Below, in pieces: positions 1-5,951 of a DNA stretch of 10,309 bases (position 1 is the first letter of the stretch; the number at the start of each line of letters is the position of its first letter). The position numbers were made by a program, and so were the translations under genes. The notes under the pieces are model-generated. The model was not told the DNA's origin. It saw only the letters and a list, made by a program, of their open reading frames with translations, and did no database searches. Origin of the DNA: Thermoflexibacter sp. (GTDB lineage Bacteria > Bacteroidota > Bacteroidia > Cytophagales > Thermoflexibacteraceae); NCBI GenBank assembly GCA_025455345.1, contig JALOMS010000211.1, forward strand, positions 1-10,309. Direction: 5' to 3'.

Positions 1-222
1 AGACCAGCCTATGCGGTTTTTCTCATCTACAACATCAAATAAATATTTTTTGCGAGTACTAGATAGCACATCTACCAATTCTATCCCCTTGAAATAACAA
101 AAGATAGCTTCCCAAACGTAATCTTCTACGCTATCAATAAATGGTACTGCCAAAGACGCTTGAATGCCTTTAATTAGCTTTTCTTGTTCCAATTTGCCCA
201 ATTCATAATGCTTTAATTTCAT
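1..222 (-). CDS. Partial unidentified protein, N-terminal 74 residues; candidate restriction endonuclease
   Basis: The frame opens with ATG at 222-220 and stays open for 74 codons to the window edge, so the C-terminus is missing. The start lies inside the preceding regulator gene, whose stop is at 203-205, giving a 20-bp overlap and implying translational coupling. The product is soluble, with an acidic and aromatic segment around residues 30-47 (SVEDYVWEAIFCYFKGIE) followed by SSTRKK at 53-58 and IGWS at 71-74. No signal peptide or membrane segment is visible. I do not recognise the family from this fragment. In restriction-modification systems with a controller protein, the C gene commonly precedes and overlaps the endonuclease gene (PvuII is the classic case). 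A restriction enzyme is therefore a reasonable inference from position alone; a toxin or other effector is also possible. Confidence 0.6.
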   Translation of the reverse strand, partial: MKLKHYELGKLEQEKLIKGIQASLAVPFIDSVEDYVWEAIFCYFKGIELVDVLSSTRKKYLFDVVDEKNRIGWS

Positions 223-436
223 GTTCTATCAATCTAATCATTTCAATCATATCAATTTCCAAAACATCACATAATTTATAGATAGTTTTAAGGGTAGGGT
301 TTTTGATTCCTCTTTCTAATTGGCTAATGTAAGTTCTATGTAAGCCCGCCTCAAAAGCAAGCTGTGCTTGTGAGATATTTTTTTGCTTACGTAGCTTCTT
401 TAACACATTAGAAAAGGCTATATCCTGCTTGTCCAT
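203..436 (-). CDS. Xre/HTH_3-family transcriptional regulator resembling restriction-modification controller (C) proteins
   Basis: This 77-residue protein is essentially a single Cro/C1-type helix-turn-helix domain. Helix 2 is around residues 22-31 (SQAQLAFEAG). The recognition helix is around 33-43 (HRTYISQLERG), followed by the usual NPTL turn at 46-49 and two C-terminal helices. The size and the HRTYISQLERG signature are typical of C proteins such as C.AhdI and C.PvuII, which bind DNA as dimers and control their own promoter and the downstream endonuclease gene. ATG is at 436-434. The stop lies inside the next gene on the same strand. A palindrome at 470-487, starting 34 bp upstream of the start codon, is the likely autoregulatory operator. 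The HTH assignment is secure. The C-protein role is inferred, because many antitoxins and phage repressors have the same fold. Confidence 0.88.
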   Translation of the reverse strand: MDKQDIAFSNVLKKLRKQKNISQAQLAFEAGLHRTYISQLERGIKNPTLKTIYKLCDVLEIDMIEMIRLIEHEIKAL

Positions 437-469
437 ACCTGCAATATTAAAAAATAAACTTTTTTCATT

Positions 470-487
470 TGAATACTATGGTATTCA
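470..487 (-). promoter_or_regulatory. Palindromic candidate operator of the HTH regulator
   Basis: The arms TGAATAC and GTATTCA are perfect 7-bp inverted repeats around a TATG centre, and 16 of the 18 positions are self-complementary. Immediately upstream of a small dimeric HTH gene, this is the expected form and place of an autoregulatory operator. There is no U-tract and the loop would be only 4 nt, so a terminator is less likely. I see only one clear palindrome, whereas well-studied C proteins usually use two adjacent sites. Binding is inferred. Confidence 0.5.
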
Positions 488-528
488 TTGTGTTTTAAAA
501 TTACTTCTTAGCAAATGCGTATAAACAA

Positions 529-570
529 AAAAACTTCTCCTTTCCCAAAATTGAAGAAAGAGAAGTTTTT
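529..570 (-). terminator. Strong bidirectional terminator-like hairpin
   Basis: An 11-bp perfect stem, AAAAACTTCTC (529-539) with GAGAAGTTTTT (560-570), flanks a 20-nt loop. The loop can pair further (TTTC with GAAA next to the stem, past one bulged C). A-runs on the left and T-runs on the right give it terminator form on both strands. It would end minus-strand transcription from the ABC ATPase gene before it reaches the HTH regulator promoter, so it insulates the two units. Confidence 0.55.
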
Positions 571-766
571 ATGATAAACTATGAACCGTAAACCAAGCTA
601 AGTCGTTTCCACTTTATACTCCCTAAACCTTTTGCGGCTTAGGCAAGGGGTATGTTTTTTAATTTCTTGCTTCAAAATTCATTGGAAAATCTGAAAATGA
701 GAATCTGAAAATAGATAAAGCGTGAAAAATGAGGGGTGAGGTGAAGGGGAAGTTTATTATTTGGCT

Positions 767-1438
767 TTATTGGCGAATAATCTCGCCATCTTTCATTTCT
801 ACAATTCTATCAGATTTCTTAGCAAATTCATCATCGTGAGTTACGGCTATGATAGTCTGCTTATATACAGAAGTAAGCTCGCGAAAAATCTCAAATACTT
901 TTTGTGTATTCGCTGAGTCGAGATTACCCGTTGGCTCGTCTCCCATAATTACCGCAGGGTCATTAATCAAAGCCCTTGCAATCGCAACGCGCTGTTGTTG
1001 CCCACCAGAAAGTTTATTTGCTTGTTTGTATGCTTGTTCTTGTACACCAAGCATGCTAAGTTTTTCATAGGCTTTTTCTTCTATTTCTTTGCGAGAAAAC
1101 TTGCCCAATTTGAGGGCTGGAATCATCACATTTTGTAGGACAGTAAATTCAGGTAACAAATAATGAAATTGGAATACAAAGCCAATATGCTCATTCCTAA
1201 ATCTTGCTAACTGATTTTGGGTCATACCTGTTAGTTTTTCGCCTGCAATTTCGAGCTGTCCTTCATAATCAGTATCCATCGTAGAGAGAATATAAAGCAA
1301 AGTAGATTTTCCACAGCCAGACTTGCCCATAAGTGTAAGAAATTCGCCTCTTTGAACTTCAAAGCTAATATTTTTCAGCACTTGGAAAGAGATAGGTTCA
1401 TGGAAGTATTTGATTATACCATTTGCGCGTAAAATCAT
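767..1438 (-). CDS. ABC transporter ATP-binding protein, LolD/MacB-ATPase type
   Basis: A 223-residue nucleotide-binding subunit with every catalytic motif in order. Walker A is GKSGCGKST at 38-46, the Q-loop Gln is at 90, and the signature LSGGQ is at 143-147. Walker B ends in Asp167-Glu168 (GDEPTGNLDS), and the switch His is at 201 (VTHD). The LPEFTVLQNV segment after the Q-loop and the GNLDS D-loop are typical of the LolD/FtsE/MacB group, which powers lipoprotein release from, or substrate extraction at, the inner membrane. Length matches LolD (about 220-230 residues). I chose ATG 1438-1436 because family homology starts at MILRANGIIK; an in-frame extension to 1585 would add 49 unrelated, Phe-rich, AT-driven residues. 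No permease gene is adjacent, so its membrane partner must be encoded elsewhere. LolD is the best guess, not proven. Confidence 0.9.
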   Translation of the reverse strand: MILRANGIIKYFHEPISFQVLKNISFEVQRGEFLTLMGKSGCGKSTLLYILSTMDTDYEGQLEIAGEKLTGMTQNQLARFRNEHIGFVFQFHYLLPEFTVLQNVMIPALKLGKFSRKEIEEKAYEKLSMLGVQEQAYKQANKLSGGQQQRVAIARALINDPAVIMGDEPTGNLDSANTQKVFEIFRELTSVYKQTIIAVTHDDEFAKKSDRIVEMKDGEIIRQ

Positions 1439-1643
1439 AAAAATTTGATAATCAAAATTTTGAATAAATACTATTTCTAATTTGTTTCTAAATTTAGGAA
1501 AATAAATCGTGAAAATGAAGCAGTAATTGTTTGTTAAGAAAAAAAATAAAACTAAAGAATGCTTTATTTTTTTTAAAATCAACAATTATCTTATTTTAGC
1601 GTATTCAATAAATAAGTTCTAACTACTACGATAATTATTTTTT
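1439..1643. promoter_or_regulatory. Divergent intergenic region between ABC ATPase and DUF2147 genes
   Basis: About 205 bp of very AT-rich DNA separates two divergently transcribed genes and must contain both promoters. I could not find a convincing TTG/TAnnTTTG pair. The closest plus-strand -7 candidate is TATTTTAG near 1590-1600, and on the minus strand TAGTTTTA. No ribosome-binding site of Shine-Dalgarno type precedes either start. Confidence 0.35.
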
Positions 1644-2072
1644 ATGATGAAAAAAATAGGATTTTTACTTTTTGCCTGCCTGATGTTTAGTATTTGCGCT
1701 TCTGCTCAAAGTATTGTAGGAAAGTGGAAAACAATAGATGACAATACGAACAAGGCGCGTTCTGTGGTAGAGATTTATGAGCAAGATGGGAAATATTTTG
1801 GAAGGATAATCAATGTTTTTTGGAATCCAGATGAATCTCCAGACAATGTATGTGAAAAATGTACTGATGATAGAAAAAACCAAAAAATAGTTGGTTTACA
1901 AATCATTAGGAATATGGAAAAGAAAGGTAGTGAGTATAAAAATGGGAAGATATTAGACCCTGAAAACGGTAAAGTCTATGATTGCAAAATTTGGATAGAA
2001 AATGGCGTATTAAAAGTCAGAGGTTATGTAGCTTTCTTTTTTCGTACCCAAACTTGGTATAAGTATGAATAA
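1644..2072 (+). CDS. Exported DUF2147 domain protein
   Basis: A 142-residue protein with a clear signal peptide (residues 1-21: Met-Met-Lys-Lys, hydrophobic core, SASAQ-like end, mature from about Gln22). The rest matches the DUF2147 pattern. It starts with IVGKWKTIDD and has the conserved VEIY...G.YFGRI strand pair around 42-55. A CEKC pair (Cys70, Cys73) precedes the NQKIVGLQII block (79-88). A DPENGKVYDCKI block (105-116) and the closing RGYVAFFFRTQTW motif (126-138) follow. The family is a small lipocalin-like beta barrel found in periplasmic or secreted proteins of Proteobacteria and Bacteroidota, with no established biochemical role. The two cysteines could form a disulfide or bind metal. 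A membrane protein gene follows after 10 bp, so the two are probably co-transcribed. Confidence 0.88.
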   Translation: MMKKIGFLLFACLMFSICASAQSIVGKWKTIDDNTNKARSVVEIYEQDGKYFGRIINVFWNPDESPDNVCEKCTDDRKNQKIVGLQIIRNMEKKGSEYKNGKILDPENGKVYDCKIWIENGVLKVRGYVAFFFRTQTWYKYE

Positions 2073-2082
2073 ATGCTAAAAT

Positions 2083-2700
2083 ATGGACATCAAAGAAAAT
2101 CTCAAACTCGTTGCAAAGGCAGGCTTTAATGTCATCAGAAGCATTTTAGTCGTAGTTGGGTTGGGCATTACTGCCAATTGGGTATTTGCTGTAATTTCAT
2201 TTTTTGCTATCAAACCGCTTTCTGTACCTATTATCGGCATTTTGGTTCTATGTTTTATGGTAGGAATGCCTATTGGTTATTTTCTCATTGGAAAGACCTA
2301 TGGTATTCGCAAGGGCTTAGCTTACTTGTTGAAAGAGAAGAAAATCGTTTTTTTTGAATACATTATTGATAAGATTTTAGCGTCTTCTAAGGAAAAAATA
2401 CTTAGTTATCAAGCTCTTCAGAATACGCTTAACAATTCTCAAACATGGCTGAATCAATTACCCAAACCTGTTCGGCTATTAGCAAACTTTCTTCTTGCTA
2501 AGATTCCTTTCAATGAGGCTTTGTTGGAAGTAGCAAAAAATCAAAATATTTCAACAACAAATTTGGGTAATATCAGTGAAATATTGGCAAAGAAGTTAGA
2601 CGAGAAAACAGAAATTAGTCTGATAGCCCCCGACTCCAAACCTTTGTGGATTTTAGCGTGTGTAAATATAATTCTTATGATATTGGTCTATGCCTTGTAA
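2083..2700 (+). CDS. Membrane protein of unknown function
   Basis: A 205-residue protein that I do not recognise. Two long hydrophobic segments lie near the N-terminus (about 18-42 and 47-70), with a tight turn (KPLSV) between them. They are followed by a mostly helical, Lys-rich soluble region of about 115 residues (75-187), and a third membrane segment ends the protein (188-205, WILACVNIILMILVYAL). This gives a soluble domain held at the membrane by anchors on both sides; its side cannot be decided from sequence alone. The gene starts 10 bp after the DUF2147 stop on the same strand, which suggests an operon, possibly with the exported protein acting in the envelope next to this anchor. There is no catalytic motif and no cysteine pair. 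Confidence 0.75.
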   Translation: MDIKENLKLVAKAGFNVIRSILVVVGLGITANWVFAVISFFAIKPLSVPIIGILVLCFMVGMPIGYFLIGKTYGIRKGLAYLLKEKKIVFFEYIIDKILASSKEKILSYQALQNTLNNSQTWLNQLPKPVRLLANFLLAKIPFNEALLEVAKNQNISTTNLGNISEILAKKLDEKTEISLIAPDSKPLWILACVNIILMILVYAL

Positions 2701-2774
2701 AAATATGATGCCAAGTCTATTCATATCACACACAAAAACAGTATGTTAGTATTATTTTTTCTATTTTTCAAGCA

Positions 2775-3779
2775 TTAAATAATCATTTCTTCGCCTAAAG
2801 ATAGGATTTTTAGATTCCCTTTGATTTTGCCTTCATGCTTGAGTTTGAGTAAGATGCGTTGTGGCTCCCCAAGAGGCTCATCTGCCAAATCATACGTTCC
2901 ATAGTGCATAGGAATCAGTGTTTTAGTTTTGTTACCATGAGCGATTTCTACCATCTCATTGAATGCTTGTACAGCTTCGTGTGGACTTGTATGGCTTTCC
3001 TGCATCATGTAAGAAGGTTTGTATGCACCTACTCCCATGATACAAATATCTATCTTGGGAAAGAGCGATGAAATCTCTGCAAAATGTGTCCCGTACCCTG
3101 AATCCGCACCAAAAAAGATTGTTTTTTCTTGATGGCGAATGACAAAACTCCCCCAAAGTGTGCGATTGGTATCGTTCATACTTCGGCGAAACCAATGTCT
3201 GGCAGGAAGATAAAATATTTCTATGTCTTTGTTTTTCAGCACGTATTGTTGATACCAGCCCGCTTCTTGGCATTGCAAATTTGGAATCCATCGTTTTACA
3301 ATTTTGCCTAATTGGAGAGAGGTAAGTAGTTCTGCCTTGTTCTTTTGATAAAGAAGCACCATACTTTTCTTATCTAAATGGTCAAAATGCCCATGTGAAA
3401 GCAAAATATAATCCAATCCTACAATCTTATGGGGGGCGATAGGTAGTCCTATCAAACGAGGCACTAAGGGCATTCCATAGAAAATAGGGTCGGTGAGTAG
3501 ATGAATGCCTCCTATTCTGATAAAGAAAGTAGCATGACCTAACCATACAATCATATCTTCCTTTTTATTCAAAAAATCTTTATTATGAATTACTTGTAAC
3601 TTCCAAGTGTCCAATTTTTTTTCCTTTTTCTGTGGATTAGTGGAGAGTTGCCATTTGAATAACTTGCGAAAATCAGGACGGAATGGATAATCTGGGTGAA
3701 CAAAGCGACCTTTTACCAAAGGATTGCCTTTAAAGTTAGGATTGATTGTAGGCAATAGAGGATTGAGTACGTATTCCAT
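2775..3779 (-). CDS. Metallo-beta-lactamase-fold hydrolase, NAPE-PLD/UlaG-like (Lactamase_B_2)
   Basis: A 334-residue cytosolic enzyme with a complete two-metal site: HxHxDH at 129-134 (HGHFDH), His195 (PARHW), the bridging Asp226 (GADSGYG) and His292 (MHYGTYD). The SHTSPHEA stretch around 262-269 and the MNDTNRTLWGSF block (201-212) match bacterial relatives of N-acyl-phosphatidylethanolamine phospholipase D, as do the NPNFKGNP/GRF N-terminus and the HATFFIRIGGIHLLTDP strand (82-98). These enzymes hydrolyse phosphodiester bonds of membrane phospholipids; the true substrate here is unknown, and related UlaG-type proteins act on sugar lactones. No signal peptide is present. It stands alone, convergent with the upstream membrane protein gene and divergent from the Na/Pi gene. 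ATG at 3779-3777 is where family-like sequence begins. Confidence 0.88.
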   Translation of the reverse strand: MEYVLNPLLPTINPNFKGNPLVKGRFVHPDYPFRPDFRKLFKWQLSTNPQKKEKKLDTWKLQVIHNKDFLNKKEDMIVWLGHATFFIRIGGIHLLTDPIFYGMPLVPRLIGLPIAPHKIVGLDYILLSHGHFDHLDKKSMVLLYQKNKAELLTSLQLGKIVKRWIPNLQCQEAGWYQQYVLKNKDIEIFYLPARHWFRRSMNDTNRTLWGSFVIRHQEKTIFFGADSGYGTHFAEISSLFPKIDICIMGVGAYKPSYMMQESHTSPHEAVQAFNEMVEIAHGNKTKTLIPMHYGTYDLADEPLGEPQRILLKLKHEGKIKGNLKILSLGEEMII

Positions 3780-3893
3780 GCGTTTTGAATTTTGATTTGA
3801 AGTTGTAAAATTACGTTTCTTTCGTGAATAATGACTTTTTAATAATATGTTTTCAAGTTTTTACATGGTCATTTGCTAAAACTTAACACTTTA

Positions 3894-3924
3894 TTGATAT
3901 TTAGTTCTACTTGGTGAAACTTTG
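3894..3924 (+). promoter_or_regulatory. Possible Bacteroidota-type promoter of the Na/Pi transporter gene
   Basis: TTG (3894-3896) is followed after 20 nt by AAACTTTG (3917-3924). The second element differs from the Bacteroidota -7 consensus TAnnTTTG at its first base only, and the spacing is within the known range. It lies 31 bp before the start codon at 3956. It was identified by eye, and such short matches occur by chance in AT-rich DNA. Confidence 0.3.
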
Positions 3925-3955
3925 GCTTATTAACTTGTGGCATTAAATAAAAACT

Positions 3956-4939
3956 ATGTCCACTGAAACACCTGATTTCCTAAAAATAGCCCTCCATTTG
4001 ATTAGTGGCGTGGTTGTTTTCTTATATGGCATACATCGTACAACCGAAAGCCTCAAAATTATTGCTGGAGATTCTACTAAAAGAGTCTTGCATAAATTTA
4101 CTAAAAATACCATTTTAGGAACACTTACTGGAATTTCTACTACGGCGGTACTTGGCTCCTCTTCCGCACTTATCATATTGGTAATCACCTCCGTAGATGC
4201 CCAATTGCTCTCTTTTGCTCAGTCTTTGGCAGTGGTGATGGGGGCAAATATAGGCACTACACTTACTACACAAATCATTGCCTTCAAATTGACAGATTTT
4301 ACCGCAGTGATATTATTGTTGGGTTTCCTGCTGATTCTACTGGGCAAGAGTGAACAACGTTTGCATTTGGGTACAGTAATTCTTGGTATTGGGCTGATTT
4401 TCTTTGGATTAGAGGCAATGGACGATTCTATGCGCCCCCTTCACCACTATCCACCTTTTATCGAGATAATGAAAAAATTAGATAGTGCTTGGGTGGGAGT
4501 TCTGATTGGGGGATTGATAACGGTATTAATTCAGGCTTCTTCGGCGACCGTGGCGATGGCAATTACTTTGGCGAGTCAGCAAATGATAAGCATGGAGGCA
4601 GGCATTGCAATTATGCTGGGCGCGGAAATAGGGACTTGCTCTGATACACTTTTAGCTACTATCAAAAGGTCGAGACAAGCATTATTAACTGGTATTTTCC
4701 ACCTATGTTTTAATATCATCACTGTTATTTTAGGTCTTATCTTTTTTTCTTTCCTTGTACAGGCTGTCAATGCTATTTCTTCCGATGCCAATGTTGCCCA
4801 TAAGATTGCCAATGCTCACTTGTTATTCAATGTGTTGGGTACCTTGTTGTTTCTTCCTTTTATCAATCTAATCGCTTCATGGCTTCATAAGCTACCGATA
4901 CACGAAAAAGAAAAAGCATTAGTAGAAGTAGAAAATTAG
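3956..4939 (+). CDS. Na+/Pi cotransporter family protein without PhoU domain
   Basis: This 327-residue polytopic membrane protein has the two inverted Na_Pi_cotrans repeats of the NptA/YjbB/SLC34 family, which import or export phosphate with sodium. Repeat 1 has LYGIHRTTESLK (23-34), GSSSAL (67-72) and GANIGTT (96-102). Repeat 2 has GLEAMDDSM (151-159), QASSATVAM (193-201) and GAEIGTCSD (222-230). About eight hydrophobic segments are visible. The normal QSSSAT signature of repeat 1 reads GSSSAL, with Gly67 in place of Gln, and the repeat-2 GANIGTT reads GAEIGTC; both sites are expected near the substrate path, so specificity may differ. Many bacterial homologues are about 540-600 residues with a C-terminal PhoU-like domain, but this one ends soon after the membrane part. 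ATG at 3956 gives a normal N-terminus. Family assignment is firm; phosphate as substrate is inferred. Confidence 0.88.
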   Translation: MSTETPDFLKIALHLISGVVVFLYGIHRTTESLKIIAGDSTKRVLHKFTKNTILGTLTGISTTAVLGSSSALIILVITSVDAQLLSFAQSLAVVMGANIGTTLTTQIIAFKLTDFTAVILLLGFLLILLGKSEQRLHLGTVILGIGLIFFGLEAMDDSMRPLHHYPPFIEIMKKLDSAWVGVLIGGLITVLIQASSATVAMAITLASQQMISMEAGIAIMLGAEIGTCSDTLLATIKRSRQALLTGIFHLCFNIITVILGLIFFSFLVQAVNAISSDANVAHKIANAHLLFNVLGTLLFLPFINLIASWLHKLPIHEKEKALVEVEN

Positions 4940-4940
4940 A

Positions 4941-4974
4941 AAAGACTTACTCATTTTCCAATAAGTAAGCCTTT
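4941..4974. terminator. Hairpin between convergent genes, possible bidirectional terminator
   Basis: CTTACT (4946-4951) pairs with AGTAAG (4964-4969). After a single A/C mismatch, AAAG (4941-4944) pairs with CTTT (4971-4974), giving a 10-bp interrupted stem with a 12-nt loop. It starts 2 bp after the Na/Pi stop codon and lies 77 bp beyond the stop of the convergent hydrolase gene. The T-tract is short on both sides, so termination strength is uncertain. Confidence 0.45.
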
Positions 4975-5050
4975 CTAATGCTTGGTTGAGAGCTTTATAA
5001 AAGTGTGAAAATAAAAGAATTTTTAATTACTTGAGTATCTTTCAGATAGG

Positions 5051-5851
5051 TTATATCTTCTTTAAAATCTTCTTGACCCGCTCCCATGCGTCTATCTTAG
5101 CTTGCTTGTTTTCTGCGCTACCTGTGGGGTCATCTCCACTACGCATGAATGCGTGTCCTGCTCCTTTGTATATCTCATACTCATATTTTTTCTTTGCCGC
5201 CTTCATAAGTTCTTCCGTTTTAGGAATCATGGCATTGATACGTTGGTCATTTTCAGCATAAAATCCATAAACAGGAGAATTGATACGAGCGATGTCTTCT
5301 GCTTTGTCAGGCGAACCCCCATAAAATACCATTGCGGCTTTGATATTGGGATTATTGGTTGCGCTACGGAAGCACTGTCCCCCACCCCAACAAAAACCCA
5401 TAACCACCGTTTTCCCATTACAAGATGGGACTTTGGCAATATAGCCTTGTACGGCATTAAGGTCTTGAGTTACTTGCTCTGGCTTAAGCTGGGAAAGTGC
5501 TGTACGTGCAGAGTCTGAATTGGTAAAATCGCTGGTGCGTTTCTTGGTTTCGCTAAACCCTGATAGCAAATCTGGTGCGATTGCGATATAACCCTCTGCC
5601 GCAACTTGGTCAGCGAGACTTCTTACCCAATCAGTTAGTCCACGATTTTCATGGATAACAATCACCGCAAGCGTATTTTTTGATTTTTCGGGGTATGCCA
5701 CAAAACAGTGGACAATTCTATCTCCATATTTGACTTCTACCCATTCATGGTGTCGAGGAGATTTTTCCAACTGGGCAATTGCAAAATCTTGCGCTTGGAC
5801 AAATGTTAAGAAAAATGTAAAAAACGCAACGAGAACATATATTTTTTTCAT
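5051..5851 (-). CDS. Exported dienelactone hydrolase family protein
   Basis: A 266-residue alpha/beta hydrolase with a signal peptide (residues 1-20, MKK then a hydrophobic core ending FVQA/QDF), so the mature enzyme is expected in the periplasm. The catalytic triad is Cys154 (GFCWGGG), Asp202 (AENDQRI) and His233 (GAGHAFMR). The intervals of 48 and 31 residues equal those of Pseudomonas dienelactone hydrolase (Cys123, Asp171, His202). Glu68 (HENRGL) corresponds to Glu36 of that enzyme. The APDLLSG motif (92-98) is also typical. Despite the family name, most such exported enzymes probably cleave other esters or lactones, and no chlorocatechol pathway genes are nearby. It is transcribed in the same direction as the large receptor gene upstream but is separated by 100 bp and a hairpin, so it is probably its own unit. 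Confidence 0.9.
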   Translation of the reverse strand: MKKIYVLVAFFTFFLTFVQAQDFAIAQLEKSPRHHEWVEVKYGDRIVHCFVAYPEKSKNTLAVIVIHENRGLTDWVRSLADQVAAEGYIAIAPDLLSGFSETKKRTSDFTNSDSARTALSQLKPEQVTQDLNAVQGYIAKVPSCNGKTVVMGFCWGGGQCFRSATNNPNIKAAMVFYGGSPDKAEDIARINSPVYGFYAENDQRINAMIPKTEELMKAAKKKYEYEIYKGAGHAFMRSGDDPTGSAENKQAKIDAWERVKKILKKI

Positions 5852-5915
5852 ACAAGTATATTTATTTGATTATCAATATGTAATGTTTGCTGGAAACCAA
5901 TTAATTTAAAGGAAA

Positions 5916-5934
5916 TGCGAGTAGCTGGCTCGCA
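5916..5934 (-). terminator. Terminator hairpin after the outer-membrane receptor gene
   Basis: TGCGAG (5916-5921) and CTCGCA (5929-5934) form a 6-bp GC-rich stem with a 7-nt loop. It lies 18 bp beyond the receptor stop codon. On the minus strand it is followed by TTTCCTTTAAATTAATT, a T-rich run. It separates the receptor from the downstream hydrolase gene. Confidence 0.5.
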
Positions 5935-5951
5935 CTCCTAAGAAATTCCGC

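Larger units (their letters stand above)
437..766. other. Non-coding intergenic region with operator and hairpins
   Basis: No credible gene is visible on either strand. The region holds the palindrome at 470-487, the strong hairpin at 529-570 and a weaker imperfect hairpin at 622-643 (CCTAA/TTAGG arms, followed by GGGGTATG and six T). It also has an 11-bp tandem-like direct repeat AATCTGAAAAT at 688-698 and 702-712. Positions 571-766 would be the 3' region of the ABC ATPase transcript, which is long if 529-570 is its terminator. Confidence 0.5.

Noticed and set aside
622..643. CCTAA...TTAGG hairpin as a plus-strand terminator
   Set aside because: There is no plus-strand gene to its left and the stem has a mismatch. 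It is listed only as a minor element of the intergenic region.
688..712. Direct repeat AATCTGAAAAT as a mobile-element scar or iteron
   Set aside because: Only two short AT-rich copies, with no flanking inverted repeats or transposase. It is likely chance.
849..1070. Plus-strand open frame inside the ABC ATPase gene
   Set aside because: Antisense shadow of the ATPase with no recognisable motif. The minus-strand frame carries all ABC motifs.
1439..1585. In-frame 49-codon N-terminal extension of the ABC ATPase
   Set aside because: It is Phe/Ile/Lys-rich, driven by AT composition and unrelated to the family. Homology begins at MILRANGIIK, with an ATG there.
5031..5518. Plus-strand open frames opposite the dienelactone-hydrolase-like gene
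   Set aside because: Shadows on the opposite strand with Cys/Phe-rich composition and no family resemblance.
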